DNA of 64,000 bases from Eublepharis macularius (Eukaryota; Chordata; Lepidosauria; Squamata; Eublepharidae): positions 99,681,689 through 99,745,688 of the forward strand of contig NC_072793.1 in the NCBI RefSeq assembly GCF_028583425.1. The letters run 5' to 3'. Each line of letters begins with the position of its first letter. Position 1 is the stretch's first letter. A model generated the notes under the pieces. It was given only the letters and a program-made list of their open reading frames with translations. It had not been told where the DNA came from and made no database searches. A program made the translations under genes and the position numbers. Below are positions 32,708 through 44,313 of this stretch, piece by piece.

Positions 32708-33209
32708 TGTTGGACTTTTTGCAAGTATCCTACGCTCAGTCATGAAAGAGTTAAATTGTTGTTCTGTTTAGTCAGATAGCTAGTTAGCATAGGACCACTT
32801 AGGCTTCAAGAGAAGTTCCTGCCAGAGAAATTGGGAGTCTTTAGTCTTAATGAGGGAATCCAGGATTGTCTATTGGATGAGCCAGTTTATTGGGGGGGCA
32901 ATTAGCTAGCAACCTATACTAAGGTTTTATTGCTCTTTGTTCAGTCGTCTGCTACTACAGTCCACTACTACTACTTCACTAGACCATGCAGTCTAAGCTT
33001 CTCTCTCTCTAGTACCTAGTTGAGACTATCAAGATGTAAGAAACTGTTTGTTGTTTTTCCTACCAAATGCACCCTTTTTACCCTATTATGTAGTAAAATA
33101 TTTTTATAGAGCTAGAATCATAGAAGTCTGTCTACTTATTTCCATTGCACTATTATCAAACTCTGCAACTCTGCAAACTTATATCTTATTACTGTGCAAC
33201 CCGCCAACA
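32708..33209. mobile_element. Probable solo LTR inserted in the L1 RT
   Basis: About 502 bp, starting TGTTGG and ending CCAACA (a 6-bp perfect inverted repeat, TG...CA). The flanks ataaa/ttaag are compatible with an eroded 5-bp target duplication, and L1 RT text resumes directly on the right. Family not determined; treated as a fossil with no internal genes. Confidence 0.5.
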
Positions 33210-34336
33210 TTAAGTAATCTTGTCCAAAACATCAAACTTCAGTGCTGTTTCAGGATTTACCATTAATTACTCAAAAACTGAAATTTATCCTATAAATATT
33301 CTCCCAAATACCAAAAAACCAATCAGAGACAATTACCAGTTTAAATGCGTAAAGAAACCATGGACACTTAGGTGTTATTATTCCAATCAACTTAAAAGTC
33401 ATATCTGAATGTAATTTTAAATGCCTTAATAAACAAATACAAAATCTTTTGCATGATTGGTTGAAATCACAATTAACTTGGTCAGAAAAAATTGAACTAA
33501 TAAAGGCCATAAATTTACCCAAATACTTACTTTTGTTCCAGAACATCCCTATCAAAATAGGTCCAAAGGGTGGACTCTTTGCCATTTTGCTAATATTGTA
33601 TATCGCTCAGAACGAAAAACAAGCATGGATACAGATTGAACAATCATGTGTAGCTCCTAAAAATTTCCAAAAATTGTTTGGAACAAACCTCAAGAAAGAC
33701 CAAAGGGAATCTGGGATAACCCTTTTTTGAGAGATACCCTACATATATGGGACAAACAGAGACTCTTGTTAGCACCCGGTACCTCTCCTGTAATGACATT
33801 CTTAGGACAAAAATGATTTATACCAGGTGACAACCCAGATACCTTTAAAATTTGGAGAAATATAGGCATTTATATATTTTGTGACATATATAGTTAAAAG
33901 CAAATGTGTTAAAAAGCTTCTCTAGAGACAAAATATAATGGAGAACTTCCTTGGTTTCAATATCAACAAATCCACAGTTTGATTAACAAAACAGATATTA
34001 ACACCCTATTGGACAGAACTTTAACTCCATTTGAAACACTAATAAGCAAAGACTGGAAAGGTGTCAAAGGATTAATCTCTATTCTTTACAAACTATTGAA
34101 TCAAAATATCTGGTCAACAGCAATTCCAGCACAAAAAGTTTGGCAAAAAGATTGTGGTAGGGATATAAGCGAAAATCAGTGGAATCCGGTATGGTCTTCC
34201 AAAATATGCAATACCAGAGCTTTAAATATCAAACTGCAATCATACAAAATCTTTAAAAGATGGTATTTCACACCACAAAAACTTTATTATTGTAAAGCAA
34301 AAACAAATCCCAATTGCTGGAAAGCCTGTGGTAACA
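33210..34336 (+). pseudogene. L1 ORF2, RT end and C-terminal region
   Basis: It opens with LSNLVQ and SGFTINYSKTEIYP (the L1 RT motif SGxxINxxKTE), then about 900 bp of C-terminal text such as IWSTAIPAQKVWQKD and KLYYCKAKTNPNCWK. It is interrupted at 34337 by the 86-bp retroposon and continues after it. Confidence 0.75.
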
Positions 34337-34422
34337 TCTGACGAAGAGAAATGTGGTTCTCGAAAGCTCATGCTACAGTAACGTTGGTTAGTCTTAAAGG
34401 TGCTACTGGACTCTTTACTATT
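34337..34422 (+). mobile_element. 86-bp retroposon fragment
   Basis: 'ctcgaaagctcatgctacag' ... 'ggtgctactggactctttac' is a short interspersed repeat, also seen at 47570-47640 and (minus) 62453-62520. A perfect 9-bp duplication gtggtaaca (34328-34336 and 34423-34431) flanks it, so it moved as a separate, 5'-truncated unit. Confidence 0.8.
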
Positions 34423-34431
34423 GTGGTAACA

Positions 34432-34880
34432 TTGGATCATTTTTTCATTGCTGGTGGTCCTCTCCACACATACAAAAATATTGGAATAAAATTTTAGAAG
34501 TCATAGAAAAGATAACAGGATACAAAATAGAAAAATGTCCAGAAACTACCTTGCTTAACTTATGGAACGATAATGGTGTTTCAAAACTGAGAACAGATTT
34601 TGTTTCTTTATTGTTGTCAGCAGCTAACACTGCATTAGCTCAAAATTTTAAGACAGACAAGATCCCCACTGTCAAACAGTGGTTGCTGAAGATTTGGGAC
34701 CTGTTGATAATTAAGAAAATAACTGATCAGATAACATCTATGAATAATTCCAATTATCAATCTTCATATATAGAAAAATGGTCCGCATTTCTTGAATATG
34801 TAACCAACTATGCTACAACTGTCAACTCTGTACCCAAAAAAATAAGGATTTTCTTTTATATTAATCAGGTTGTTTAGCTC
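34432..34880 (+). pseudogene. L1 ORF2, last part
   Basis: It continues with FFHCWWSSPHIQKYW (the L1 C-terminal Cys/His region, TFxHxWWxC), then NLWNDNGVSKLRTDF up to IRIFFYINQVV. The 3' UTR is only about 75 bp and ends in aaaataaaaacagttatta. Confidence 0.75.
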
Positions 34881-34956
34881 AATATCTTAAATGTTGTTAT
34901 ATAAAAGTTTACATTTTGTTAATGTTCAAAAATATATATAAAATAAAAACAGTTAT

Positions 34957-34970
34957 TAAAGTGTTGAAAT
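34957..34970 (+). repeat. L1 target-site duplication, right copy
   Basis: taaagtgttgaaat, 13 of 14 bases identical to 25490-25503. Confidence 0.75.
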
Positions 34971-35440
34971 AGCCATGTTTGGGGGTGGGGGGTTACGCAA
35001 CCGTTTTGTGTCCTCGTAGGGTTGCCATTCTTGGAAATTTGGGGATGGAGCCTGAGGAAGGAGGGTTTGGAGAGAGGAGGAACCTCTGCAGGGCCTAATG
35101 CTATAGAATCCACCCTCCAAAGCAGTATTTTCTCCAGGGAAACTGGTTCCTGTAGTTTGGAGATCAGCTGTAATTCCAGGAGACCACTAGCACCGCTTGA
35201 AGGTTGGCAACCTTATGACCCCCCGTACCTTATCAGGTGCCAAAATAGCTGCACACACCCCATGGCTGTGTCAGCATTGAAAAGGCTTCGAGAAGGGGGT
35301 GGGGGAGAAAGAAATGCCACAGTCTTGATTGGGTCCTTGCAGTTGATTGGGTCCTTCAAATCACTTTAAAATGGCAGTGGGCAGTGGTGGGCATACGGGC
35401 ACAATGATATGATCTTTCTAGTTTAGCTGCATCTTTCCTT
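34971..35440 (+). mobile_element. Old DNA element, right part, itself hit by a hAT-like MITE
   Basis: The outer parts (34971-35016 and 35218-35440) belong to the element whose left half is at 25345. The end 'tctagtttagctgcat' mirrors the left 'aaactagatgca'. Confidence 0.45.
35017..35217. mobile_element. hAT-like MITE (TAGGGTTGCCA family)
   Basis: Begins tagggttgcc and ends ggcaacctta, with the interior 'atcagctgtaattccaggag' shared with 20690-20730 and 60854-61072. No clean 8-bp duplication remains, so it is older than the copy at 60854. Confidence 0.75.
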
Positions 35441-37235
35441 TCTATAACATGGCAGATTCACAAGCTAAAAGTCTGTACAAGTGATTTATTTTATGGAAAC
35501 TCCCCCCCCTGATGCTTTTTGTGTCATAAAGTTTATGCCTAGAAGTGCAAGCAGTTGCTCAAATAATTCCCACTACATCCTAATGCTGAGGATAATTCTT
35601 AGTTTGTCAAATCCCTCTCTAAACTGATTTCTTTTTATCTGCTACTCCCATTTTTATCAGAATTCCTACTGGTATTTTTCATATAATTGTGTTCCTCACA
35701 GGCATGTAGCAAAACCCCAGGAATCCAGTGCTTTGGGTATCCTACAGGGCCATCCCTCTATGCACAATTCAGCAAGCCAATTAGCTTGATATTTTTATCT
35801 CTAACCTGATTTAAAACTAATTACAAATCAGTAGTTCAGCTTTCTATTTTGTGCACTAAATGCTCTAGTCAATTAGTATTATGTCTCTACCTACACAGCT
35901 AAATAATTTCATCATCACCTTCTTGATTTCCCATCTTGGCTTTCAAGTTAAACAAGGAAATATACATGCAACAACAACAACAAAGAATGGAATATGATAA
36001 GCAGCTTAGAAATACCAGTCTTAATTTCTAGGGACTCCAAAAGAATGCAGAAATAATTTTATTTGTATTTATTATTCATTGTTACCTTTATATCTTACCT
36101 TTTTTGTTCTTTGGAGCAGAAGGGCTTTCCAAGTGGTCTCCTATCCAGACACACACTAGATCTAGACTTCCTTAGCTTCAGCAAAGTTGCTGCATCTTGT
36201 GTTTCCAACCATGCCTAGGTACCAATTTTAAAATGTTGGACCATAAATCCGTACAGTTGCTTTTGATTTATTATATACAACTAAGATGAAAGTCTGTGGA
36301 CAAATTATTTTGTCTTGAAGGGGGAAAGGTGAAAACTCTGACCGCTCCCCTTCTATTTTTTCCCTCTCCTTTTGATGTCACATTCTCTGCTGCTGCTAAG
36401 CACCACTCCCCCTCATTCATTAAACAAAAGAGACAGAATGAGGAAAGGAATCATGATTCTCACTCTGTTGCGGCTTTCACATATCATTACACAGTTAAAT
36501 TTCATTGGCTATGTGACATCATTATGATGCTTAAACAGAAATAGATCAATGTTTTTTTGCTGTCTTTCTGTTTTGGCTTTGTCATACTGCTTCATGGCCT
36601 GTGACATTCAGTGATGTTATACAGTCTATGGAATTTAGCTAAATTAGGTCTGAAGCCAAAATAGAGTGGAGGCAATGTGGCCTACTCTCTTTCTAATATC
36701 TTTTGGTAAAACATAGGGAACAAATGATATCCAGAAGCAACTAAGAACATGATTGCTGCTGTTAGTAAGTGGGGTGAATACTGTGATCACTGGAAAATTG
36801 CAAGCAGAGCAGAAAAACTGGGAGGGGAGGATTTTGGCTTAGTGTTGAAAGACATTACTATAAACAGAGGAAGTTGGCTGAAGTCAATAAATTCATCAGT
36901 ATTGCTCCCCCTCTGCTTCATATAAGCTTCCATCATACTCTGAGGAATGAGAAAGCCAAAAACAATAAAGTGAACTTGACCAGTAACAATCATCATAATA
37001 ACTTCAAAACTGCAATGGCAGTTATGGGAAAGGATGACATGGTCCCTTGGACTATCCAGAGCTAAGTCTTGGGCAAGATAAAATATATGGCCTGTGAACA
37101 ACAAATGTTGAATGGGTGTGATTAATTTTCCCATTCCATGGAATGATAGCTTAGATTTTTATTCCTTTTATGCACAGTGTAATTATGTGGATTTTAACCT
37201 ACCCTAGTCCTGAAGGCTAAGGCCATCAGTAGAAA
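35441..37235. other. No recognisable gene
   Basis: Contains a short LINE/SINE-like 3' tail at about 36085-36200 ('gtggtctcctatccagacac', 'cttagcttcagcaaagttgc'). The rest is AT-rich and unremarkable. Confidence 0.4.
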
Positions 37236-37430
37236 AATTTACTAAATATATAACAACAACAACATTCAATTTATATACCGCCCTTGAGGACAATTTAATG
37301 CCCACTCAGAGAGGTTTACAAAGTATGTCATTATTATCCCCACAACAAAACACCCTGTGAGGTGGGTGGGGCTGAGAGAGCTCCAGAGAACTGTGACTAG
37401 CCCAAGGTCACCTATCTGACTTCAAGTGGA
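37236..37430 (-). mobile_element. LINE 3' end, minus strand
   Basis: (AAC)n tract, then 'tttatataccgcccttgagg', 'tattatccccacaacaaaac' and 'gtgaggtgggtggggctgag': the common minus-strand 3' terminal text of a reptile LINE or its SINE partner. Non-coding. Confidence 0.6.
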
Positions 37431-38915
37431 TATTTTATTTAAATATAAAATATACATAAAATAAAATCTTAACCCTCTGTCCCACCCTGTATGTAACACA
37501 ATGATAACTTAAAATTTAAATATGAAAGCAGGCTGCAAATAAAAACATGAACATTAGAAAACATGCACTATACCGATGCAACCACAACCAGTATATTTTG
37601 GGAAAGATGACATGCCAAGGTTTATGCAGCATCAGCATGATAGAACCCAGCTTTCAAAATCAAAGATAATATTATTGGGACTGTTTGTGAGCGCTATGTA
37701 CTATTGCAACTATTTCCTGTCTAACATACCTACCCATCTGATACTTGTGTAATTGCCACAGTGTCCAGGGTTGCGGGCCGTGACCCCACACTTACCTCTT
37801 CACCAGAGAGCACCTGAACCAATGACAAGGCAGGAGGCAGCAGCAGCACCTCCACAGGGCAGCCAGGGGTGCCCAGCAGGAGCAGGAGCTCCACGGGGCA
37901 GCTTGTCCCCAAACAGGCCCCAGAGGTCATGGATGAGCCCGACAGCTAAGGGCCAGGAGCAGCACAACCAGCAGCAACAGAGGCCTCAGAGGCTGGAATG
38001 CTGCCCCCCACAGGAGGCCATCCTGACACCAACAGCAGGTGTGGGAGCAAAACTCTCAATGCTGTCCATCTAGCCCAGCTTACTGTTGGACTCCAAGATG
38101 CAACTGTAAAGAAAATGGCTTTTCTATTCAAACTGTGGCCATCTTAAAATCTTCGGTTCAGGAGAAAGGCCTGAGAAAGTTTACAGATTCAGTATATAGT
38201 GACCTTGGAGATAAGAGTTAGCTTGTTAGCAGAGCCTCCATGGCACAGCTTAGAACCAATTAAAATTCCAGAGTACTGAGCATATCTCACACCTGTGGGA
38301 AAGAGGCTGGACCAAGACTGCAGATTGGTTTCATTTCTGCCCACTCACATGTTCATGCTAGCAACAGTGACATTAACTCTTGGGGTTCTGATTGACTAAA
38401 CAGGCCCCGGGCCGGTTCAGACCCACCCACCCATAAAGTTAAGTTAGCAACATGAAGTGAGAGTACAAGGAGCTCCAAATGCTCAGAGAGCTCCAGAGGT
38501 CAGAAGACTCTCAGAGGCCTTTGCAAGATGGCTGCTCCTTTGCAACCATCTCTTTGTCTGCTGTTATGGATCTAAACAACTAAGGTCCTGTCTCTATGCA
38601 AGAGACTCTGAGGTAATCTGCACCTTTATGTTTGCCTTCTGAAACTACTGAGGATGGTGTAGTTAGAGCTTATGGCTAAGCCTTTGTTATTTTATCCCCA
38701 CAGTCTGTCTTGTTTTTTTGAATATCTATGTACTTATTTATTAATTTTAATAAATAATTATATTTTTACTCTGTTGTGATTCTTGACTCCTAAACTTCAA
38801 AAGGCTGAAGCTGGTGTCTTGACCCTGAATCACCTACCAGGTAAAACTTTGTTAAGAAACTGCTTGCAAGTCACCTTGCAGGGTATATTTTCTGTTTTAG
38901 TTCCCTCAAAGCCTG
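37431..38915. other. No recognisable gene; GC-richer patch at 37750-38060
   Basis: The patch encodes low-complexity Gln/Ala/Pro text on + and no domain. The part from about 38240 to 38800 ends with an AATAAA followed by a T/G-rich stretch and could be an old terminal repeat, but I cannot define its ends. Confidence 0.3.
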
Positions 38916-40286
38916 AGAGCCAAGCTACAAGTGACATTTTTCATGTGAAGGACACTTGATCGTTTTCGCAAGTCTTTCTGGAACTGAAGTCCCTCTCCCC
39001 CGCCCCTTTTCCTTCTGTTCCTTCTCCTCTCTGTTAGAATCGCTGCCTGAAGAGCCAGAGAAAGCCAGCGGCGGCAGCAGCTTTTGCAAATCGTCTTGCT
39101 CCCGGGGAGCTGCTCTGGAGAAAGCTGGGAGTGGGTAAAAGCTGGATCCAGATGATTTTAAATGGATCCTCATGAATTCATATGATTTTTATATTGAAAC
39201 AAAACAAAAAGGCTGTCATATTATACATCATGCCCTAGTCTACAGACAGCAACAAAACAATCATGCATCCACTAATCCGTGGCACTGCCACGGCACAAAA
39301 ACATGCTAAAAAAGCACAGATCCACATGGATCCTCTTGATTTTTAAGTGGGGCCACCCAAAATCCACCACACAATCACAAACCATGTCTGTTGCCACAAA
39401 TGGGACCAAAAAAATTCAGCCATCCACTACTTCGTAGAACCGCCACGGTGCAAAAATACAGTTCAAAAGCACGGATCCGCATGGATCCTCTAGGTTTTTA
39501 CATGGGACCACCCAAAATTCACCATACAATCCCAGATCATGTCCATTGCCACAAAAGGGGCAAAAAAATCAGTTATCCACTGCTTTGTGACATTCCCATG
39601 GAGCAAAAACATGGTCTAAAAGCATGGATCCTCATGATTTTTATGTAGGGCCACCCAAAATCCACCATACAAAACCAGATCATGTCCATATTCACAAATG
39701 GGACCAAAAAAAATCATTCATCCACCACTTTGTGGCAGCGCCACGGCACAAAAACATAGATTTTTACATGGGGCCACCCAAAATCCAGTATACTGTCCCA
39801 GATCATGTCCACTGCCACAAACAGAACCAAAAGATCTAAAACATGACAGCCTTTTTGTTTTGTTTCAATGTAAAAATCATATGAATTCATGAGGATCTGT
39901 GTCTCAGATTCATGTTTTTTCACCATGGCAGCGCCAAATATTTTTGGATCTGTGTTTTTTATATTTCAGTCTGTGGACCTGGCTGTGATATGTGATTTGA
40001 TGTTTCATTTGTGTTTTTCCTATTTAAAAAACCATAGAATCTGCGAGGATCCGTGTGGATCCTGGTTTTACTTTCTTCCTCTCCAGAGCAGCTCCCTGGG
40101 AGCAAGACGATTTGCAAAAGCTGCTGCCACCGCTGGCTTTCTCTGGCTCTTCAGGCAGCGATTCTAACAGAGAGGGGAATGAACAGAAGGAAAAGGGGTG
40201 GGAGAGAGGGACTTCAGTTCCCAGAAAGACTTGCGAAAATGATCAAGTGTCCTTCACGTGAAAAATGTCACTTGTAGCTTGGCTCT
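38916..40286. mobile_element. Foldback DNA element with ~206-bp arms and a central tandem array
   Basis: The outer arms, 38916-39121 and 40081-40286, are near-perfect inverted repeats starting agagccaagctacaagtgac. A second inverted pair lies inside (39168-39219 with 39843-39895). Between the inner arms are four tandem units. No target duplication is clear and no transposase is present. The architecture (long composite arms plus a minisatellite core) is that of a foldback element. Confidence 0.85.
39250..39840 (+). repeat. Minisatellite inside the foldback element
   Basis: Four imperfect units marked by 'ccacccaaaat' (ending near 39360, 39515, 39658 and 39782), with spacings of 155, 143 and 124 bp. 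Each also carries 'catggatcct'-type and 'cagatcatgtcc'-type blocks. Confidence 0.85.
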
Positions 40287-40811
40287 GAGAGGTTTGTCCT
40301 TTTACTCCTATGCTTGGGATAGACAAAAGGTCTGGTGGCAGTGATCTAGGCTAATGTGAGAGCAGTCTCTCACTGACATTTTTGTAAATCCTACTTATCA
40401 GAGCTGGAGCCTGGCATACATTCATCTCTGGCATGGGTGAAGGCAGTGGGGCCCCGGTGTCTGTGATAGCAACAGCAGCCTGGTGGGACAGATTCTACAC
40501 TGGGTGAGGGACGAGGCTGGGATGGCATCAACAGGGAGGAGCCTAGGGAGGCTACAGGTTGGGGCAATAGGTCCAACACTGATCCTGACATCAAGGAAGC
40601 TTATTGGGTCTAGTCAATGGGCCCCACCCTGTGATGCCAAACAGGGGGGCAGTCTAAGGCAAGGGGGAGAGGAGGCAGCCCCTTGGCTCTCACAAGCAGT
40701 CCATTTTAGGAAGTGGGCAGTTGGTAGAGCCCAGTACAGGCCTTCCCCTTGAGCAGCCTTTAAATAGCCAGGAAGGGCAGATAAGGAGGAAGGACAAAAC
40801 CACTATCTTCT

Positions 40812-40869
<58 letters not shown>

Positions 40870-41985
40870 CAAGCAGCAGAGGCACATCACCAGTGAGAGA
40901 GAGGGACATGAGTGTTGCCAGAACCCCCCTCCTCCCCCAATTCTGTAGTTCATTTAGCCTGCTGAAGATGGAGGAGGCACCCAAGGAGGGGGGAGTCACC
41001 CTGGACTCCAAGCCAGCAAAAGTGGAGTTTAACACACACAGTTTGGCACGCATCCTTTGACATATGTCAAAAATTTCACATAACAGAATACATTGTAATT
41101 GGGTTTTTTAAAATGACAAAAATAGATGACTTAAAATGTAAAAAAAATGATTAGCGTAACAATTTTTTTTGGCAAAAAGGATGCAAATTAAAGAACTCAC
41201 AATCGCCAAGAATGTACAAGTTCATGAACAATAGGACTAGGAATACAGAGTTAGAGAAAAATGCAAACAACAAACTAAACCACGGTATATTGTAAACATT
41301 ACTATGAACAAAAAGTGGATTACAAGGTAAAAACAATGCAGTAAATGCGGATGATATGTATAAAAACCATTGCAGTGGAACTGGCTTTAATAAAATAAAA
41401 GGCACTATGTTTTTAGATAACTGCTAATGTAATGGATCTAATTGCACCAAATAATAATATTAATATAGGTATCTCAGTCTTTGATTTAAAAAGGGCTTTG
41501 TTCATAGTGACTATTAACTATCTCCTGATTGCAGAAAGACTGAACAGCTATTTCTGCAAATGTGACAATTGACACATGCCGCAAACTATTCTCTAAGGAC
41601 AACTAACTTCTCTTAAGGTGAATTACAGTGTTTGACAGGAGGAAACTTGTTGAAGGTTTGTGAAAGATTATTTATCAGCTAAAATAACTCAGAACTGCCC
41701 CCCAATCACCCCCTACATGTTTCAAACCTTACATTTCCCTTAAATGCTGTTAGTGCAGATGGTATTCTTTTCAAGGTGACAAGGACCAGCTGCTGTGAGT
41801 GGACTCAGGCTAATAAGGTCAAACAATCTGAACAAACTGACATCTTCACTTTGCTCCAAGGGGCAAATGATTTCAAATACAAAGATTATGAATTAACAAG
41901 GAAATTTAATGTTTTGAAAGTAGTGAAATCTCTGCTGATAAGTTTTCTTTTTCCAAAATGCTTTATCATGTTTCTCTATGACAGT
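40287..41985. other. No recognisable gene
   Basis: Apart from the GA tract at 40815-40869, I see only short frames, and the Arg/Glu- and Leu/Ser-repeat frames there are products of the microsatellite. Confidence 0.45.
40815..40869. repeat. (GA)n microsatellite
   Basis: About 27 GA units with a single interruption (aaag). Confidence 0.95.
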
Positions 41986-41989
41986 GAGT

Positions 41990-43125
41990 TGCATCCAATA
42001 TTTATTTATTTTATATTTATTTTGTAATATTTATATTCTGCCCTCCCCGCAAACGGGTTCAGAGTGGCTCACAACAATAAGATACAAGGTTACCAAGTTA
42101 AAACACCATAAAATATGGAAAATTAATCACAACAATCTGAAATTTGAAATCTGAAAGACTACTATAAAAAAACTACAGGCATAGCTATGATACAGTGCTC
42201 AAGACAGTAGGGAATGGGGCGTGACAGCCAGAAGGGGGACAGATCACTGGCACTCAACCAAAGGCCTGGTGTAACATCTCCATCTTGCAGGCCCTGCGGA
42301 ACTGCAACAATCCTGCAGGGCCCAGATCTCCATTGGGAGTGTGTTCCATCAGGCTGGAGGCAGAGCCAAAAAGGCTCTGGCCCTGGTCAAGACCAAACAA
42401 ATGTCCCTCAGGTCAAGGATCACCAGTAGCTGGGGTCCCGCAGGTATGCTGGTCTTGGTCCATATAGGGTTTTAAACACCAAAACTTGAACTAGACCTGG
42501 AACTTGATCAGGAGCCAGTGCAGTTGGCAAAGCACTGGATGAATATGTGCTCTAAATGGTATCCCAGTAAGGAGTGGACACATGCCGCTGCATTCTGGAC
42601 CACCTGTAACTTCCAGGTCAAACTCAAGGGCAGCCCAGTGTATAGTGAGTTACAGTAGTCTGGTCTGGATATAACCATTGCATAGATTGTCAAAGCCAGG
42701 TCCTGGGACGAGAGATAGGGTGCCAATTGCCTGACCTGCCAAAGGTGAAAAAATGCATATTGGGTAACAGATGCGACTTGGGCCTCCATTGAAAGTGTGG
42801 CATCCCAGAGCACGCCTAGACCCTTCACTGTCGATGAAGGCCTTAACCGCATTCTGTCGAGAGTTGGGAGCCGGATTCTCAAATCTGTCATCCTACGACC
42901 CAGATACAGAATCTCTGTCTTCAGGTGATTCTACTGCAACTATTTAGCCATGGCATCCAGACCCTTGGCCAAGGAATATGTGGCAGCATCCAGCCAGCCA
43001 GCCATCAGCAGATAGAGCAGGGTGTCATCTGCATACTGGGGACAACCCAGCACAAAGCTATGGATCACCTGGGCAAGGGGATGTATGTAGATGTTAAACA
43101 ACATTGGGGAAAGAATAAACAATAA
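41990..43125 (-). mobile_element. L2/CR1-type LINE with partial RT, minus strand
   Basis: The minus-strand frame at 43137-42940 gives SPMLFNIYIHPLAQVI and GCPQYADDTLLYL, the RT catalytic motif. The frame at 42891-42508 continues with VKGLGVLWDATLSMEAQVAS, LALTIYAMVISRPDYCNSLY and LQVVQNAAA. The 3' end lies at about 41990, next to a (TTTA)-rich tract. It is 5'-truncated and decayed but the best preserved of the L2/CR1 pieces here. Confidence 0.85.
42508..42891 (-). pseudogene. LINE reverse transcriptase C-terminal block
   Basis: 127 codons open. Motifs: GLGVLWDATLSM, QLAPYLSSQDL, SRPDYCNSLYTGLP, LQVVQNAAACVHSLL. This is the region following the YADD palm in L2/CR1 LINEs. Not expected to be functional on its own. 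Confidence 0.8.
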
Positions 43126-43869
43126 ACAAGCTTGCAAGATGGAAGCTTGGAAAGTTTGCCAGGTGGGACTTTTTCTGCTTTGCCCTCCTATTCCAGCTTA
43201 TACAGCTTGCTAAAATTTTGCTACGGGGATCTGGGGAACCTTTATGAGCAGGGTGGGGGCAAAGTAGGGGACTACAGTGAGAAGAACTGGCAAAAAATCC
43301 TGTCCTCCTCTGCCAATAGAAGGGCACTTCAATCAGCAGAAAATGACAACAGGAAACAAACCAATACTATGAAATGGTTGAAGAGGTCATACGCATATAG
43401 CAACTTTTACAGCATATAGTTCTTTTACAGTATTGTTTCTGCTATTATTGTTTCTAGACAGCAACCCTTTCCCAAGTAACGCACAAGAAATTCAGACTGA
43501 TATTTGCATGGGTTTCTCTGCAGCCAGGTTTGCAGCCTTAAAGTACTTTCCAGCCTTCATTCTGTGTGACCCCTAACTCTGCATCCTGTTTTAAAGACCA
43601 GATGTTATGTCCATGTGTAAGAGCAGTCCATGGGGAGAATAGGATCTGAACTCTTCCTAGAAAATTCCAGATCTAAACAATCTACTCTGTCTTTCTAGCT
43701 TCTATTTTCAAGTATATTATTTCATTCTTCCCTGATTAGTTGATATTGTTAAACACTGGAATTAATTTGTACTTATTTTAAATACATTTTAGGGAATAAT
43801 GATTGTAAATTATGTATTGTTCAGGTTTACACAAGGGGATTGTATAAGCAAATGGAATGTTTTCTTTGA
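43126..43869. other. No recognisable gene
   Basis: Short frames only. Confidence 0.4.
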
Positions 43870-44145
43870 ACAGCCAACTGCCACTCCCAGGCTGTGTCTC
43901 TCATTGATTTTGAAATTACCATTAGTTTGCAGTTGCCAGGTAGTTCTTCAGATATGAGGGCCCAAAGCCATGAATGGCTTTGTATGTGATAGTCATTTAA
44001 ACTTGGTAACTTATGGGCAGCCAATGGAATGATTACAGAATGAGTGTAATATGCAGGCTCCACCAGGTACTGATAACTGAGCTGCAACATTTTGTACCAA
44101 ATGGAATCTCTGAAACTTCAATAGCAGACTCATGCAGAGTTTATC
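43870..44145 (-). mobile_element. L2/CR1-type LINE fragment, minus strand
   Basis: 'gggcccaaagccatgaatgg' and 'taatatgcaggctccaccag' run parallel to 11180-11320. Non-coding, post-RT part. Confidence 0.65.
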
Positions 44146-44313
44146 TTCCAGACTAAACGAAGTTGGAAGAAAGCATTTTTGCAGCTACATTAATGTGCTG
44201 CTGTTTCCCCACAAACTTTTATTTAATTATTTTGTCTGATGTGATTCCAGTTTCTCTGTGACTGGGATCGTGTGTGTGTAAATATCCCACTATAAACAAG
44301 AACTAAAGAACAA

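Larger units (their letters stand above)
25504..34956 (+). mobile_element. L1 LINE with four nested insertions
   Basis: A full-length L1 by its ends: a 5' region from about 25504, ORF1 (25699-26517), decayed ORF2 (about 27290-34880), and an A-rich 3' end with AATAAA. A 14-bp target duplication with one mismatch flanks it. Subtracting the insertions (26653-26740, 28874-32200, 32708-33209, 34337-34422 and their duplications) leaves about 5.4 kb, a normal L1 length. ORF1 is still open but ORF2 is heavily decayed, so it is an old copy. Confidence 0.85.

Noticed and set aside
37750-38060. Gln/Pro/Ala-rich frame as a possible exon
   Set aside because: Low complexity, no splice context, and a GC-rich patch explains the open frame.
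39250-39840. Regularly spaced repeats that could suggest a CRISPR array
   Set aside because: Unit spacing is over 120 bp, units are imperfect tandem copies without unique spacers, and the setting is a vertebrate foldback element.
40721-41053. ORFs with Glu-Arg and Leu-Ser repeats
   Set aside because: They are translations of the (GA)n microsatellite.
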